Assembly (NCBI GenBank): GCA_947500005.1
Contig: CANMQJ010000028.1
Location: 1-39,390 of the forward strand
From: an uncultured Paracoccaceae bacterium
Lineage (GTDB): Bacteria > Pseudomonadota > Alphaproteobacteria > Rhodobacterales > Rhodobacteraceae
Length of the DNA stretch: 39,390 nucleotides
Direction: 5' to 3'
The position numbers and the translations under genes are program-made. This document shows positions 16,099-24,193 of this stretch, in pieces; within the stretch, counting starts at the first letter, position 1; each line of letters starts with the position of its first letter. The notes beneath the pieces were generated by a model that was given only the letters and a program-made list of their open reading frames with translations, was not told where the DNA came from and searched no databases.

Positions 16099-17085
16099 AT
16101 GTCGCTGAGCTATCTCGAAACCTCCCTCGACCGGATCGAAGCCGCCGCCCGCGACGATGTCATCGAGATCTGCATCAACCCCGACGGCTCCTGCTGGGGC
16201 GAATTCCAGGGCGATCATTTCATGCGAAAGCTGGACCAGGCGTTGACTGCAACCGAAGTGAAAGACCTCGGCAACCAGATCGCCTCCTCCGCCAACACCA
16301 CGATGAGCAAGGACCGCCCCATCATCTCGGTCTCGATCACCTACAAGGGTCGCCCGATCCGAGCACAGGTCATTACCCCGCCCGCCGTGCTCTCGGCCAT
16401 GTCGATCAGCCTGCGGTTCTTTTCAAGCCTGCCGCTTGACGGGCTTGCGCTTGATTTCCTCTTTGGCAAGGAACGCAAGCTTGAAGAACTCCGCCTCGAG
16501 AAAACCCACGAACTGCGCGAAGTGGTGGCCGCGGGCGTGATCGACGATGCGCTGGCCTTTTGCGTCGCCAACAAGCTTAACATGATCGTCTCTGGCGGCA
16601 CCTCCACCGGCAAGACCGTGGCTGCGCGCAAGATCCTCTCGCACGTGCCATCCGAGGAACGCATCGTCACCATCGAGGAAGCCGCCGAGCTTCTGCCGAC
16701 CCAGCCCAATGCCGTGACCCTCATCGCCAATCGCGATGCGGAGTTCCAGACCGCCGATGTGCTGCTCACCGCAACCTTGCGCATGCGCCCCGACCGGATC
16801 ATCCTGGGCGAGGTGCGCGGCAAAGAGGCCATGACCTTCCTCGAGGCGATCAACACTGGCCATGGTGGGTCCATGACCACACTGCACGCCGAAACCCCGC
16901 AACTTGCCGTGCAGCGTCTGGCCATCGCCGCACTCAAGACCGAGATCCCGATGACCTATGCCGACATGATCCAGTACATCGAAAACTCCATCGATGTGAT
17001 CATCCAGGCCGGTCGCCACGATGGCCGGCGCGGCATCACCGAATTTTACCTCCCCGGCGCAACTGAGATTGGAACTTCCCGATGA
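16099..17085 (+). CDS. virB11: VirB11-type traffic ATPase
   Basis: The 328-residue protein is a hexameric secretion ATPase. It has an N-terminal domain, Walker A GGTSTGKT (about 166-173), an Asp box around IVTIEEAAELLP, Walker B RMRPDRIILGEVRG and the His box TGHGGSMTTLHA. These are the diagnostic motifs of the VirB11/PulE family. It works with VirB4 in pilus formation and with VirD4 in DNA transfer. The stop overlaps the next gene by ATGA. Confidence 0.95.
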   Translation: MSLSYLETSLDRIEAAARDDVIEICINPDGSCWGEFQGDHFMRKLDQALTATEVKDLGNQIASSANTTMSKDRPIISVSITYKGRPIRAQVITPPAVLSAMSISLRFFSSLPLDGLALDFLFGKERKLEELRLEKTHELREVVAAGVIDDALAFCVANKLNMIVSGGTSTGKTVAARKILSHVPSEERIVTIEEAAELLPTQPNAVTLIANRDAEFQTADVLLTATLRMRPDRIILGEVRGKEAMTFLEAINTGHGGSMTTLHAETPQLAVQRLAIAALKTEIPMTYADMIQYIENSIDVIIQAGRHDGRRGITEFYLPGATEIGTSR

Positions 17086-17276
17086 AGACATTTGAATACG
17101 ACATCCTGTCCTTTCCCATGACCCGAAAAACCAGTCTCACCGACATGCAGGCCAGCCTGAACGCGAAGGGGGCCGAAGGCTGGGAGGTCGTGTCGATCAG
17201 CTCCTCGGAATTCGCCAATGTCGGCCACACAGTTTTCCTGAAGCGCGAAACCACTATCATCGGAGCCACGGAATGA
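17082..17276 (+). CDS. DUF4177-type small protein
   Basis: This 64-residue protein has the compact DUF4177 layout: an initial strand MKTFEYDIL, a helix ending LNAKGAEGWEVVSIS and a final strand HTVFLKRE. The family is common and its role is unknown. It is locked into the operon by ATGA overlaps at both ends, with virB11 and the following gene, so it is co-translated with the secretion machinery and probably belongs to it. Confidence 0.7.
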   Translation: MKTFEYDILSFPMTRKTSLTDMQASLNAKGAEGWEVVSISSSEFANVGHTVFLKRETTIIGATE

Positions 17277-17686
17277 AGCCGGCGCGGCTAACCCTTGCGC
17301 TAGTCGCGCTGGCCGTGAGCCTACTGGCTGTCCCTGCCTTCGCCGAGCGCAATATGGTGCCGACCCTTGATCGCAGCTTTGACGTCTGTCCGGACCGACC
17401 CGCTGAGCCCAACTGGATGCAAGAAATACCCCTGCGCCAAGCCTATCAACGCGTGTTGGTCCAGGATATCTACCGCGCCCAGAATCTCGAGCGCATCATC
17501 GAGACCGAAAGCTGCGACTGTGAAATCCGGTTCCCGTCTTGGGACGCTGCCGAGGCGGAGTTTCATGAGCAGCACGCGAGTGACGAACGCTGGAAAATGC
17601 TGGAAGCATCCGACGCCTACAATCAGCGCGCGAACGACGTTCGCCTTGAGGCTAAAGCCATCTGCGAAACCGCAGGCAATTGGTAA
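17273..17686 (+). CDS. Periplasmic T4SS-companion protein
   Basis: The 137-residue protein has a signal peptide ending PAFAE and a small mature domain with four Cys (VCPDRP, ESCDCE, AICETAG), suggesting disulfides. The central part, around PLRQAYQRVLVQDIYRAQNLERII, is helical. It lies where Agrobacterium-like operons sometimes carry TrbJ- or VirB5-associated factors. I recognise it only as a recurrent member of such operons, without known function. It starts inside the DUF4177 gene (ATGA) and ends 12 bases before virB6. Confidence 0.6.
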   Translation: MKPARLTLALVALAVSLLAVPAFAERNMVPTLDRSFDVCPDRPAEPNWMQEIPLRQAYQRVLVQDIYRAQNLERIIETESCDCEIRFPSWDAAEAEFHEQHASDERWKMLEASDAYNQRANDVRLEAKAICETAGNW

Positions 17687-17698
17687 GGCAGCCCCGTT

Positions 17699-18775
17699 AT
17701 GAGCGTCGTCACCTATTTCGTTGAAACCTCCCAGGGCTATCTCGACACCGCCGCAGAAACCCAGTTCGGGTCGGTCGCGGCAACGGTCGGCACGCTTCTG
17801 GTGCTGGGAACAACGCTCGTGGTGATCCTCGTCTTCCTGAACATGATCTACCAGTACAAGGCGATGGACGGCCGAACAGCCTTCTGGCTCGCGGTCAAGA
17901 TCGGGTTGATCGGAATATTCGCGACCAACTGGGTGCAGTTCAACGCCCTCTCCTCCGCCATCCTTGCCGGAATCGATAGCATTGCGGGGGCGCTCGTGGC
18001 TTCCGTCGGTGGTGGAACTCCCGGTCCCTCTGGAACTTTCGCCGAAGAATTCGACCGGCTGATCGCGGAACTAGGGGACTATCTCAACGCCGCCGGGTCC
18101 GAGTTAAATTGGATGGCAGGGGCCATGCTCGACATTGTCGGAGTGCTGTTACTCTCGATCCTCGGCGGGCTAGCCGCCTTCATTCTCGTGGCCTCGCGTT
18201 TGATGATCGCACTTCTGATCGGGATCGCTCCAGTCATGATATTCCTGACACTATTCGAGGTGACCAAAGACTACTTCGCGCGGTGGCTGTCGGCGCTGGT
18301 TTCCTTCGCGCTCTACCCCATCGTCGTGGCCGGCGTGTTCGCGACGATCACCGGCGTTTCCTCCGCACTCATCGGCGAGCTTGGCGACCCTGAAGGCGCC
18401 TCAAATATTGGCGCGCTCATCCCCTTCTTCATGATGGTGCTGATGGCTAAGGGCTTCATCATCGCAACACCCTTCATCGTCCGTGCGATCTCGGGAAACA
18501 TCATGATGCCCGCCCTCTCCGGTGGCCTCGGCGGCGGCTACAGCTTCGCGCGCGCCGCCATGGGCAGCCAGCAGGCCTACAACCGCTACCTTATCGGTGG
18601 GGCGAGTGGCGCGGAGTATGCAGCCCTTAGGGCTCGGCAGTTCTTCGGGGTACAGCAGATGCCACTGCGGCAGGGGATGGGGCAGACGGGTCAGGGAAGC
18701 GGCACAGGGTCACCGGGTGCCGGGTCCCAGATGCTGGCGCAACTGGCTCGGTTGGGAAGGCTGGGGCGGAGATGA
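17699..18775 (+). CDS. virB6: VirB6/TrbL-type inner-membrane channel protein
   Basis: The 358-residue protein has about six membrane helices, among them LLVLGTTLVVILVFLN, IVGVLLLSILGGLAAFILVA and LIPFFMMVLMAKGFII, a periplasmic loop between helices 2 and 3 and a Gly-rich C-terminal tail. This fits VirB6/TrbL, the polytopic channel subunit through which DNA passes. It is the last gene of the virB operon. No clear terminator follows; the next gene starts 30 bases later in a different sequence style. Confidence 0.88.
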   Translation: MSVVTYFVETSQGYLDTAAETQFGSVAATVGTLLVLGTTLVVILVFLNMIYQYKAMDGRTAFWLAVKIGLIGIFATNWVQFNALSSAILAGIDSIAGALVASVGGGTPGPSGTFAEEFDRLIAELGDYLNAAGSELNWMAGAMLDIVGVLLLSILGGLAAFILVASRLMIALLIGIAPVMIFLTLFEVTKDYFARWLSALVSFALYPIVVAGVFATITGVSSALIGELGDPEGASNIGALIPFFMMVLMAKGFIIATPFIVRAISGNIMMPALSGGLGGGYSFARAAMGSQQAYNRYLIGGASGAEYAALRARQFFGVQQMPLRQGMGQTGQGSGTGSPGAGSQMLAQLARLGRLGRR

Positions 18776-18805
18776 AGAAGTTTTGTTTTGCAAGGCTACC
18801 GAGCC

Positions 18806-20203
18806 ATGGATGAACGGAGGTCCCTTAAACATTCACCAGTAAGAACGGTACCATTGGAGCTGGTGCAAACAATCCTGCGTTCAGCAGTGAATGGAAGATC
18901 TGTCGGACTTGAAGAGGCAATTCGTGTTCTGGATTGCGATGCACATCACGCCAACCGAGTCTTGCGCCAGATGGCCGAGGCTGGGTACTTGGAGCCTGCC
19001 GACATCCTTGACGGTTTGTTTTACTGGCAGCTAACGCCGAACGGAACTCGCCTCGCAACGGAATCCAAGCGAAAGCGTATCGGGCGCGATAAGGTTCAGA
19101 CCATCATTTCTGAACTGCTTGCTCGGGCCAAGGTCATCAACAGCGATCCGAACCGCCTGCAACGTATCACATTGAAGCTGTTCGGCAGCGCGCTCGAGGA
19201 GCTTGACGACTATGGGGACGTAGATGTTTCGATTGCGTACATGCGGCGCCAGCTAAGCGATATCGAACGAGAGCGCATCGAAAACACACTGAAAGCCCGT
19301 CAAAGCAAGTCAGACCGCCAATCCTTTCACGGACGCCTCATGGGGGCGGAACGTCAGGATACGCGCGAGATCATGGCGTTCCTCAAAAAAGGTCTGCCAC
19401 ATCTTTCGCTCATGAATGATGATCCTATGGACCTCGGGACACCGTACCGCTGGCTGGTCGACCACGACGTGAAAACGGACAGAACAGTTGATGTTTCTGA
19501 CGATATCGTTCGACCCAACGGGCCTTCGATCCTCGACCAATACCCGAGGAAACCGCTACCGCCCATCACACTGCTTGAAGCACGACACAGAACCATTTCC
19601 GCGGATACCAAAGTTGCGATTCATGACTTACACATAGGTTTGGAGGACGCAGCCACGCTCGAGGAACAAATGTGGTCTCCGAAGGTCACGCGCGAAGGCG
19701 CTTTCATTGCCAATGACATCAGAAGTCAGAAGCGGGTCAAATTCGCCGGGTTTCAGCACCTATGTCCGATCTGGAAGAAAGACCTCGGCGGCGTAGCGAT
19801 GCTGAAGGAAGCCCTCGACTGGTGCGATGAACATAAGGTTTGGGTCAGAGACCTATATCCGGGAGTTTCAATCCAACGGTCCGACCGGACACATATCATA
19901 CGCCTCGGGTGGGGCCATGACCTGATCTATTTCAATGTCGGCGGTAAATCGACAACTGGGAGCCTGCTGCCCAGAAATAGAACACGCGTTTCCAAAATTG
20001 ACTTGGCCGGAGCCTATGCGGTCGGAAGGGCACTTTCGAAGATGTATGATGAAAGCAGGTCCGCGAAAATGCCATGGTTCAGCGCTGACATTTTGCTTCC
20101 GTTAGTCGAGCTAGACAGGCTTCCAGATTTCCCTCGGCTGCATAAAACGGGCGCGTTTAGAGAAGGTGCATTTCAAGGTCTGCGGGAGATCACCTTCTTC
20201 TGA
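18806..20203 (+). CDS. HTH-nucleotidyltransferase fusion protein of unknown function
   Basis: The 465-residue protein starts at ATG 18806 with AAGG 10 bases upstream. Residues about 16-85 form a winged helix-turn-helix (VLDCDAHHANRVLRQMAEAGYLE then a wing). Residues about 95-145 carry a polymerase-beta-type nucleotidyltransferase signature, LFGSAL (125-130) followed by GDVDVSIAY (137-145) with Asp138 and Asp140. The C-terminal 300 residues match nothing I know and include LGWGHDLIYFNVGG. Such enzymes occur as MNT or AbiE-type toxin-antitoxin and defence proteins. Codon use is AT-richer than virB, and the gene converges on gajB, so it is probably defence cargo. It could also be an orphan regulator. 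Confidence 0.65.
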   Translation: MDERRSLKHSPVRTVPLELVQTILRSAVNGRSVGLEEAIRVLDCDAHHANRVLRQMAEAGYLEPADILDGLFYWQLTPNGTRLATESKRKRIGRDKVQTIISELLARAKVINSDPNRLQRITLKLFGSALEELDDYGDVDVSIAYMRRQLSDIERERIENTLKARQSKSDRQSFHGRLMGAERQDTREIMAFLKKGLPHLSLMNDDPMDLGTPYRWLVDHDVKTDRTVDVSDDIVRPNGPSILDQYPRKPLPPITLLEARHRTISADTKVAIHDLHIGLEDAATLEEQMWSPKVTREGAFIANDIRSQKRVKFAGFQHLCPIWKKDLGGVAMLKEALDWCDEHKVWVRDLYPGVSIQRSDRTHIIRLGWGHDLIYFNVGGKSTTGSLLPRNRTRVSKIDLAGAYAVGRALSKMYDESRSAKMPWFSADILLPLVELDRLPDFPRLHKTGAFREGAFQGLREITFF

Positions 20204-20265
20204 GCCGGGATCATACCCCCGTGTGCACCAACGGGCCACTAAGCCGTGGATTGAAACTAAACTTG

Positions 20266-22137
20266 CTATTCATCTCCAACCGCAAGGTGCAGGAGCCCGT
20301 CGACCCGCTCCAGACCGGCCGGCAGCAACATGTTTTCAAGCCATCCGATCGCTTGTCCGCGCTCACTGCAATAAGCGAAGAAGGCCCTTTGCATGGCACG
20401 CGTGAAGGCGACAAAGAAGGAATTCAGCTCTTCATCCCGTCCGGGTGAAAGGCTCCACCAAGTCTGTGCATCGAGACCAAAGAAGATCATTGTGTGAAAC
20501 TCAAGACCCTTGCTTTTGTGGATCGTCATAAGTGGCACCTGGCCTATGCCTTCGAAGCGATCGAGAGCGTCTGACCAAGCGTCCACAGCTTCGGCGCATT
20601 CGCAAAACAGCGTGATGAACCCTGTCCGTACCCGTTCGAAGTCCGCGTCCCGTCTATAGGCGGGAAAAGCCTGGCGCAGCCGATCGGCACCGACAAATTC
20701 AAGGGCGATCTGAAACACATTTGCCGCGCTCTCGCCATTCTGTTCGTTATCGCGCATAGCCGCACGCAAAGTGGAGGAGAATTCTTCAATACTTCGCTGC
20801 AGCCGCTCCTGGGCTCGTTCATCGCCAGTATCGATGGCGAATAGCGCTTGCAGCTGTTCTTGAGTGGCGTTCCAGGCACCCGGGCTACGTTCACCAGTAC
20901 CGAGCCTCAAGAGCGGTATAAAGATACCTGTCAGTTCTTCGGCAAGTAGTTCCTGAATCGCAATTCCACCAACACTACGCGCCAAGTTTCTGATCTTCAG
21001 GCCTTGCGCTGCAAATACGTCCGTCAGTTCGGCTTCAACATCGTCGGCGCGCATACGCACGAGAATGGCGCAATCATGCGGCTCCAGAATGCCGTGCTCA
21101 ATTTCTCTATCGATCCAAGCCGCGATTTGCTGTGCTTCCTGCTCGCGTGTATCGAAACGCCAAAGCGCAGCGACCTGACCGTCGACGGCGCGCTGCCCCC
21201 TGGCTTCAACGTCTTCTACGTTTGGATCGATGCGCTCCGCAATCACCTGTTGAATGGCGACCAGATCCGCATGAGACCGCCAGTTAAAGCGTAGCGCTCC
21301 GTTCACTGCATTGAAGTCAGAAGCAAATTCCTGAAAGGCGTTGTCCATCGCCCCGGCCCAGCCCATAATGCGTTGCTTGTCGTCGCCGACGGCTGTGAAA
21401 ACGGCATCACTGCCATGAAAAGCACTCTTCACCAGATCATATTGTGCATATGTCGTATCTTGGAATTCATCGAGGAAAACGAAGGGATAGGTGAGCTGCA
21501 GGGCACGCCGTATCGCGGGGTTCTCGCGCAGCAAATAATCGACAAGTCTGTTAATCATGGCAAACGAGAGCAACGTACCGGTTGGACGCTCCAATTGCTC
21601 CTGCCAATAAGTATGAAGTAGCTCGCGCCAAGCCGGTGGTATTCCCTCCGCATCGAACGGAAGCGGCGCGCGTGCGATCGCCTTTTCGAATTTTTGCCAG
21701 CCGATGTCACGCCGACCGCTCCGGGTGAGGAAGTCCTCCAAATCATCGCGCCGCGGAAACCCAATTTCATAGTTGCGGGGCGGCCCAAAGGGTTGAGGGA
21801 TCGCGGCCCGAAAGCGGTCTAACATATTTTTGGTGAACGCATCGAAGGTAAGCGAGTGAAAACGGCGCGCCTGATCGGGCGGACAACGCTTGCCTACGCG
21901 CGCCTTGAGCGTCTGTGCAGCATCCCTTTTAAAGCTGATGGCCAGGATGCATTTGGGCGGCAGACAGATGCCAGTTTGCAGGAGGTATGCTGCTTTTTGC
22001 GCTAGGAATTCTGTCTTGCCCGCGCCTGCGCCGGCGGTAACGCATACGCTTCGGTCCGTTTCGCGCAGCGCTTGCCACGCGCCCGGCTCGAGTTCGTCGA
22101 CGCCCTGAGGCCTCCAATCATCGGGAAGCACCAACAT
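20266..22137 (-). CDS. gajB: Gabija GajB, UvrD-like helicase
   Basis: The 623-residue protein is a superfamily 1 UvrD/PcrA-type helicase. It shows Walker A AGAGAGKT (35-42), motif II DEFQDT (223-228), motif III GDDKQRIMGW (251-260), motif V MTIHKSKGLEFH (from about 537) and motif VI VAFTRAMQRAFF. I chose ATG 22137 because it overlaps the upstream stop (TGATG); an in-frame start at 22194 would lie deep in gajA. In Gabija, GajB senses DNA termini and activates GajA. Association with an OLD-type ATPase-TOPRIM gene directly upstream makes Gabija the best assignment. All helicase motifs appear intact. Confidence 0.85.
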   Translation of the reverse strand: MLVLPDDWRPQGVDELEPGAWQALRETDRSVCVTAGAGAGKTEFLAQKAAYLLQTGICLPPKCILAISFKRDAAQTLKARVGKRCPPDQARRFHSLTFDAFTKNMLDRFRAAIPQPFGPPRNYEIGFPRRDDLEDFLTRSGRRDIGWQKFEKAIARAPLPFDAEGIPPAWRELLHTYWQEQLERPTGTLLSFAMINRLVDYLLRENPAIRRALQLTYPFVFLDEFQDTTYAQYDLVKSAFHGSDAVFTAVGDDKQRIMGWAGAMDNAFQEFASDFNAVNGALRFNWRSHADLVAIQQVIAERIDPNVEDVEARGQRAVDGQVAALWRFDTREQEAQQIAAWIDREIEHGILEPHDCAILVRMRADDVEAELTDVFAAQGLKIRNLARSVGGIAIQELLAEELTGIFIPLLRLGTGERSPGAWNATQEQLQALFAIDTGDERAQERLQRSIEEFSSTLRAAMRDNEQNGESAANVFQIALEFVGADRLRQAFPAYRRDADFERVRTGFITLFCECAEAVDAWSDALDRFEGIGQVPLMTIHKSKGLEFHTMIFFGLDAQTWWSLSPGRDEELNSFFVAFTRAMQRAFFAYCSERGQAIGWLENMLLPAGLERVDGLLHLAVGDE

Positions 22138-23273
22138 CAATCTGCGCCGTTCTCGAGACCGAGCTTCATTTTGACATATTGAACCAGCGCGCACAGTTCA
22201 GGCGGAGCGTTTGCGGCAAGATCTGCCTTCGGAATGCGATTAATCGCGGCCAGATGCGTTTCAGGCTTGCTTCGGCTCAAGAACAGGTATGGATACCAGA
22301 TAAAGCAATCATCCCACTCAGGATCGTAGAGACCAGCGTTCCCGTCCTTTTTGAGAGTGGCGGCTTTCTTGCGCTCCAAGGCCTCTTCACTGTCGTCAGG
22401 ACCGTGCGCGCCCGGATCGAGCTCCTTATAGGCGTCTGGAAATGCCGCGAGCATCGCGAAGTCCAGATCGAGTGGATCGGAGAAAAAAACACCTTCGTCT
22501 TTCAGCGCCTGCATCCAGTTGTTTTCAGCAAATCCATCAGTCATCTCTTCGTCGGACAGGGCAGGAAGGTTGGCGAGCTCGACCACTTCCATCATCACAT
22601 TCAAGTTGTTGCTGAGATCGTTTCCAATTTCGGCGAGCGATCCGACGGTCGCCCTTATCGTGTTCGCACCGCCATGTGAGCGCCCCAGGTCGAGATCAAT
22701 CAGCGTTGCATGCGGTATCTTCAGCGCGTCAAGAAGCCGCCAAAAGTGATCGACATGGCGACCGCCGAGCGGCACAACAGGCACGAAAGAAGGATCAAGA
22801 GGGACGCCCATCGCCTCCGCGAGCAGAGGCAACACAATTCGTTCGGAGTCCCCCTCGCCGAGGATGACGAACCGCGCGAAGTAGAGCTCCGGATACGCCC
22901 GCACGGCGAGCCGGACATACTTACCCGCCTCGGTCGCATCGTCAGGTAGCGTCAAAGATTTCACCGATGAGGCCCTGCTGGTCGTATCGAGCCGGAAGTA
23001 GCGCACCTCGTCCGGCTTGATACGGCTCAAAATGCTAGCGCTGTGGCTAGAGATCAGTACTTGCGCCGAGCTGAGCGCTCCGATGTCGCGCGCTTGGTTC
23101 ATAATGCGAGAGAGGAAGAACGGCGACAGGCTGTTTTCCGGTTCTTCGATGGCCAGAATCGTAAGATGAGCACGCCGCAGCTTTTCCTGATCGAACGGGC
23201 TATCGGCAGCGGCCAGTCGCAGAGCATCTTTTTCGGTTTCAAGCGTCGCCGCAGTTAGAGCTATATGAAACAC
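22137..23273 (-). CDS. gajA: Gabija GajA, C-terminal part (Walker B and TOPRIM)
   Basis: The 378-residue frame carries the second half of an OLD-family nuclease. Walker B is AIEEPENSL (41-49), a switch His lies in SSHSAS (His77), and the TOPRIM domain has Glu140 and Glu144 in GEGDSER and Asp193/Asp195 in LIDLDLG. It begins one frame away from the N-terminal part, overlapping it by 13 bases. A GTG at 23273 could allow independent translation. The beginning, FHIALTAATLE, continues the other frame's SDGQRSL as one family motif, so the original gene was clearly continuous. All catalytic residues are present. Confidence 0.8.
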   Translation of the reverse strand: MFHIALTAATLETEKDALRLAAADSPFDQEKLRRAHLTILAIEEPENSLSPFFLSRIMNQARDIGALSSAQVLISSHSASILSRIKPDEVRYFRLDTTSRASSVKSLTLPDDATEAGKYVRLAVRAYPELYFARFVILGEGDSERIVLPLLAEAMGVPLDPSFVPVVPLGGRHVDHFWRLLDALKIPHATLIDLDLGRSHGGANTIRATVGSLAEIGNDLSNNLNVMMEVVELANLPALSDEEMTDGFAENNWMQALKDEGVFFSDPLDLDFAMLAAFPDAYKELDPGAHGPDDSEEALERKKAATLKKDGNAGLYDPEWDDCFIWYPYLFLSRSKPETHLAAINRIPKADLAANAPPELCALVQYVKMKLGLENGAD

Positions 23274-24127
23274 AGAGAGCGTTGACCGTCGCTTAGGTCG
23301 ACAAGCGCCCGCTCGCGACCGGCCTCATCGGGATGGAATGCAAATTCGACGCGCCTGACCAGTTCCTCGAGCCGACTTTCCACAAGTCTGAGCACTGGCG
23401 TCGTATCTGTGTCGGCTTCGTGGACCTGCCGCCAGCGCTTCGTAAGCCGCTCGACGATGAATTCTGCGGGTGCTTCGCGCTCAAAACGCTTCTGGATGAG
23501 CTTGGCTCCGCGCTCGGTCGTCTTGGACAGGCGATCCGACCATTTCGCAGCCCGCCACAAACGCCCCTTAAGCAAATCAGTGACACGATCCGCCGGATTA
23601 CGGGTCGCCGGCACATAAACAAGTTGGATGGTGCCACGATCAACGGCGGCGACCCTTTGGCACTCATCCCAATCGTAATCATCACCGAGCGTACCAATCC
23701 AGCGAATGTCCTCTTCCACCGTACCATCGGGCGTTCCGTCATCCGTCCAGACTGCCTGCAGGCGCATGCGCGCTTTAAGCGGTTCTCCAGGGCCGGTTGC
23801 TGCCATATGGTTGAAAAAATCCGGCACGGCGTCGGCCGCCGCCGCCTCGTCAAGACCGTCTAATTCTGGGAAGGACAGGATACACTCGATCGACAGCGTC
23901 GCTCCAGGATCGAGCTCGGTTTGGTCAGGCCTAAGATGAAAATCGCGTGTCTGGATCTGTCTTTCTGCACTTGAGACACCAAAAAGCCGTGCTAACGCCT
24001 GAAGCGCCGCCGTTTTTCCGGCTCCGTTTCCGCCAACCAATGCCGTAACCCCGTTCTCAAACCTGAGAGTTTCAGCCTCTGCGCCGAAGCATCGGAAGTT
24101 CCGTATAAAAAGTGTGTCAATCTTCAT
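23261..24127 (-). CDS. gajA: Gabija GajA, N-terminal ATPase part, ended by frameshift
   Basis: The 288-residue frame begins at ATG 24127 with AGGGAA upstream. It is the N-terminal ABC-type ATPase lobe of an OLD-family protein: start IDTLFIRNFRCFG, Walker A GGNGAGKT (32-39), and the signature DLSDGQRSL at its end. Three residues later it stops at TAG (23261-23263). Shifting by one base near the CTCTCTGTGT run gives SLVFHIALTAA and joins it to the C-terminal half. The lesion falls between signature motif and Walker B. It could be a sequencing error, a true mutation, programmed frameshifting or a genuine two-chain GajA. Confidence 0.8.
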   Translation of the reverse strand: MKIDTLFIRNFRCFGAEAETLRFENGVTALVGGNGAGKTAALQALARLFGVSSAERQIQTRDFHLRPDQTELDPGATLSIECILSFPELDGLDEAAAADAVPDFFNHMAATGPGEPLKARMRLQAVWTDDGTPDGTVEEDIRWIGTLGDDYDWDECQRVAAVDRGTIQLVYVPATRNPADRVTDLLKGRLWRAAKWSDRLSKTTERGAKLIQKRFEREAPAEFIVERLTKRWRQVHEADTDTTPVLRLVESRLEELVRRVEFAFHPDEAGRERALVDLSDGQRSLCFI

Positions 24128-24193
24128 CCGAATTCCCTAGCGTTCTATTTTTTCAAATCGGTTTTCTGCAAATTCCCGAAGGCCCAAGAGGCT

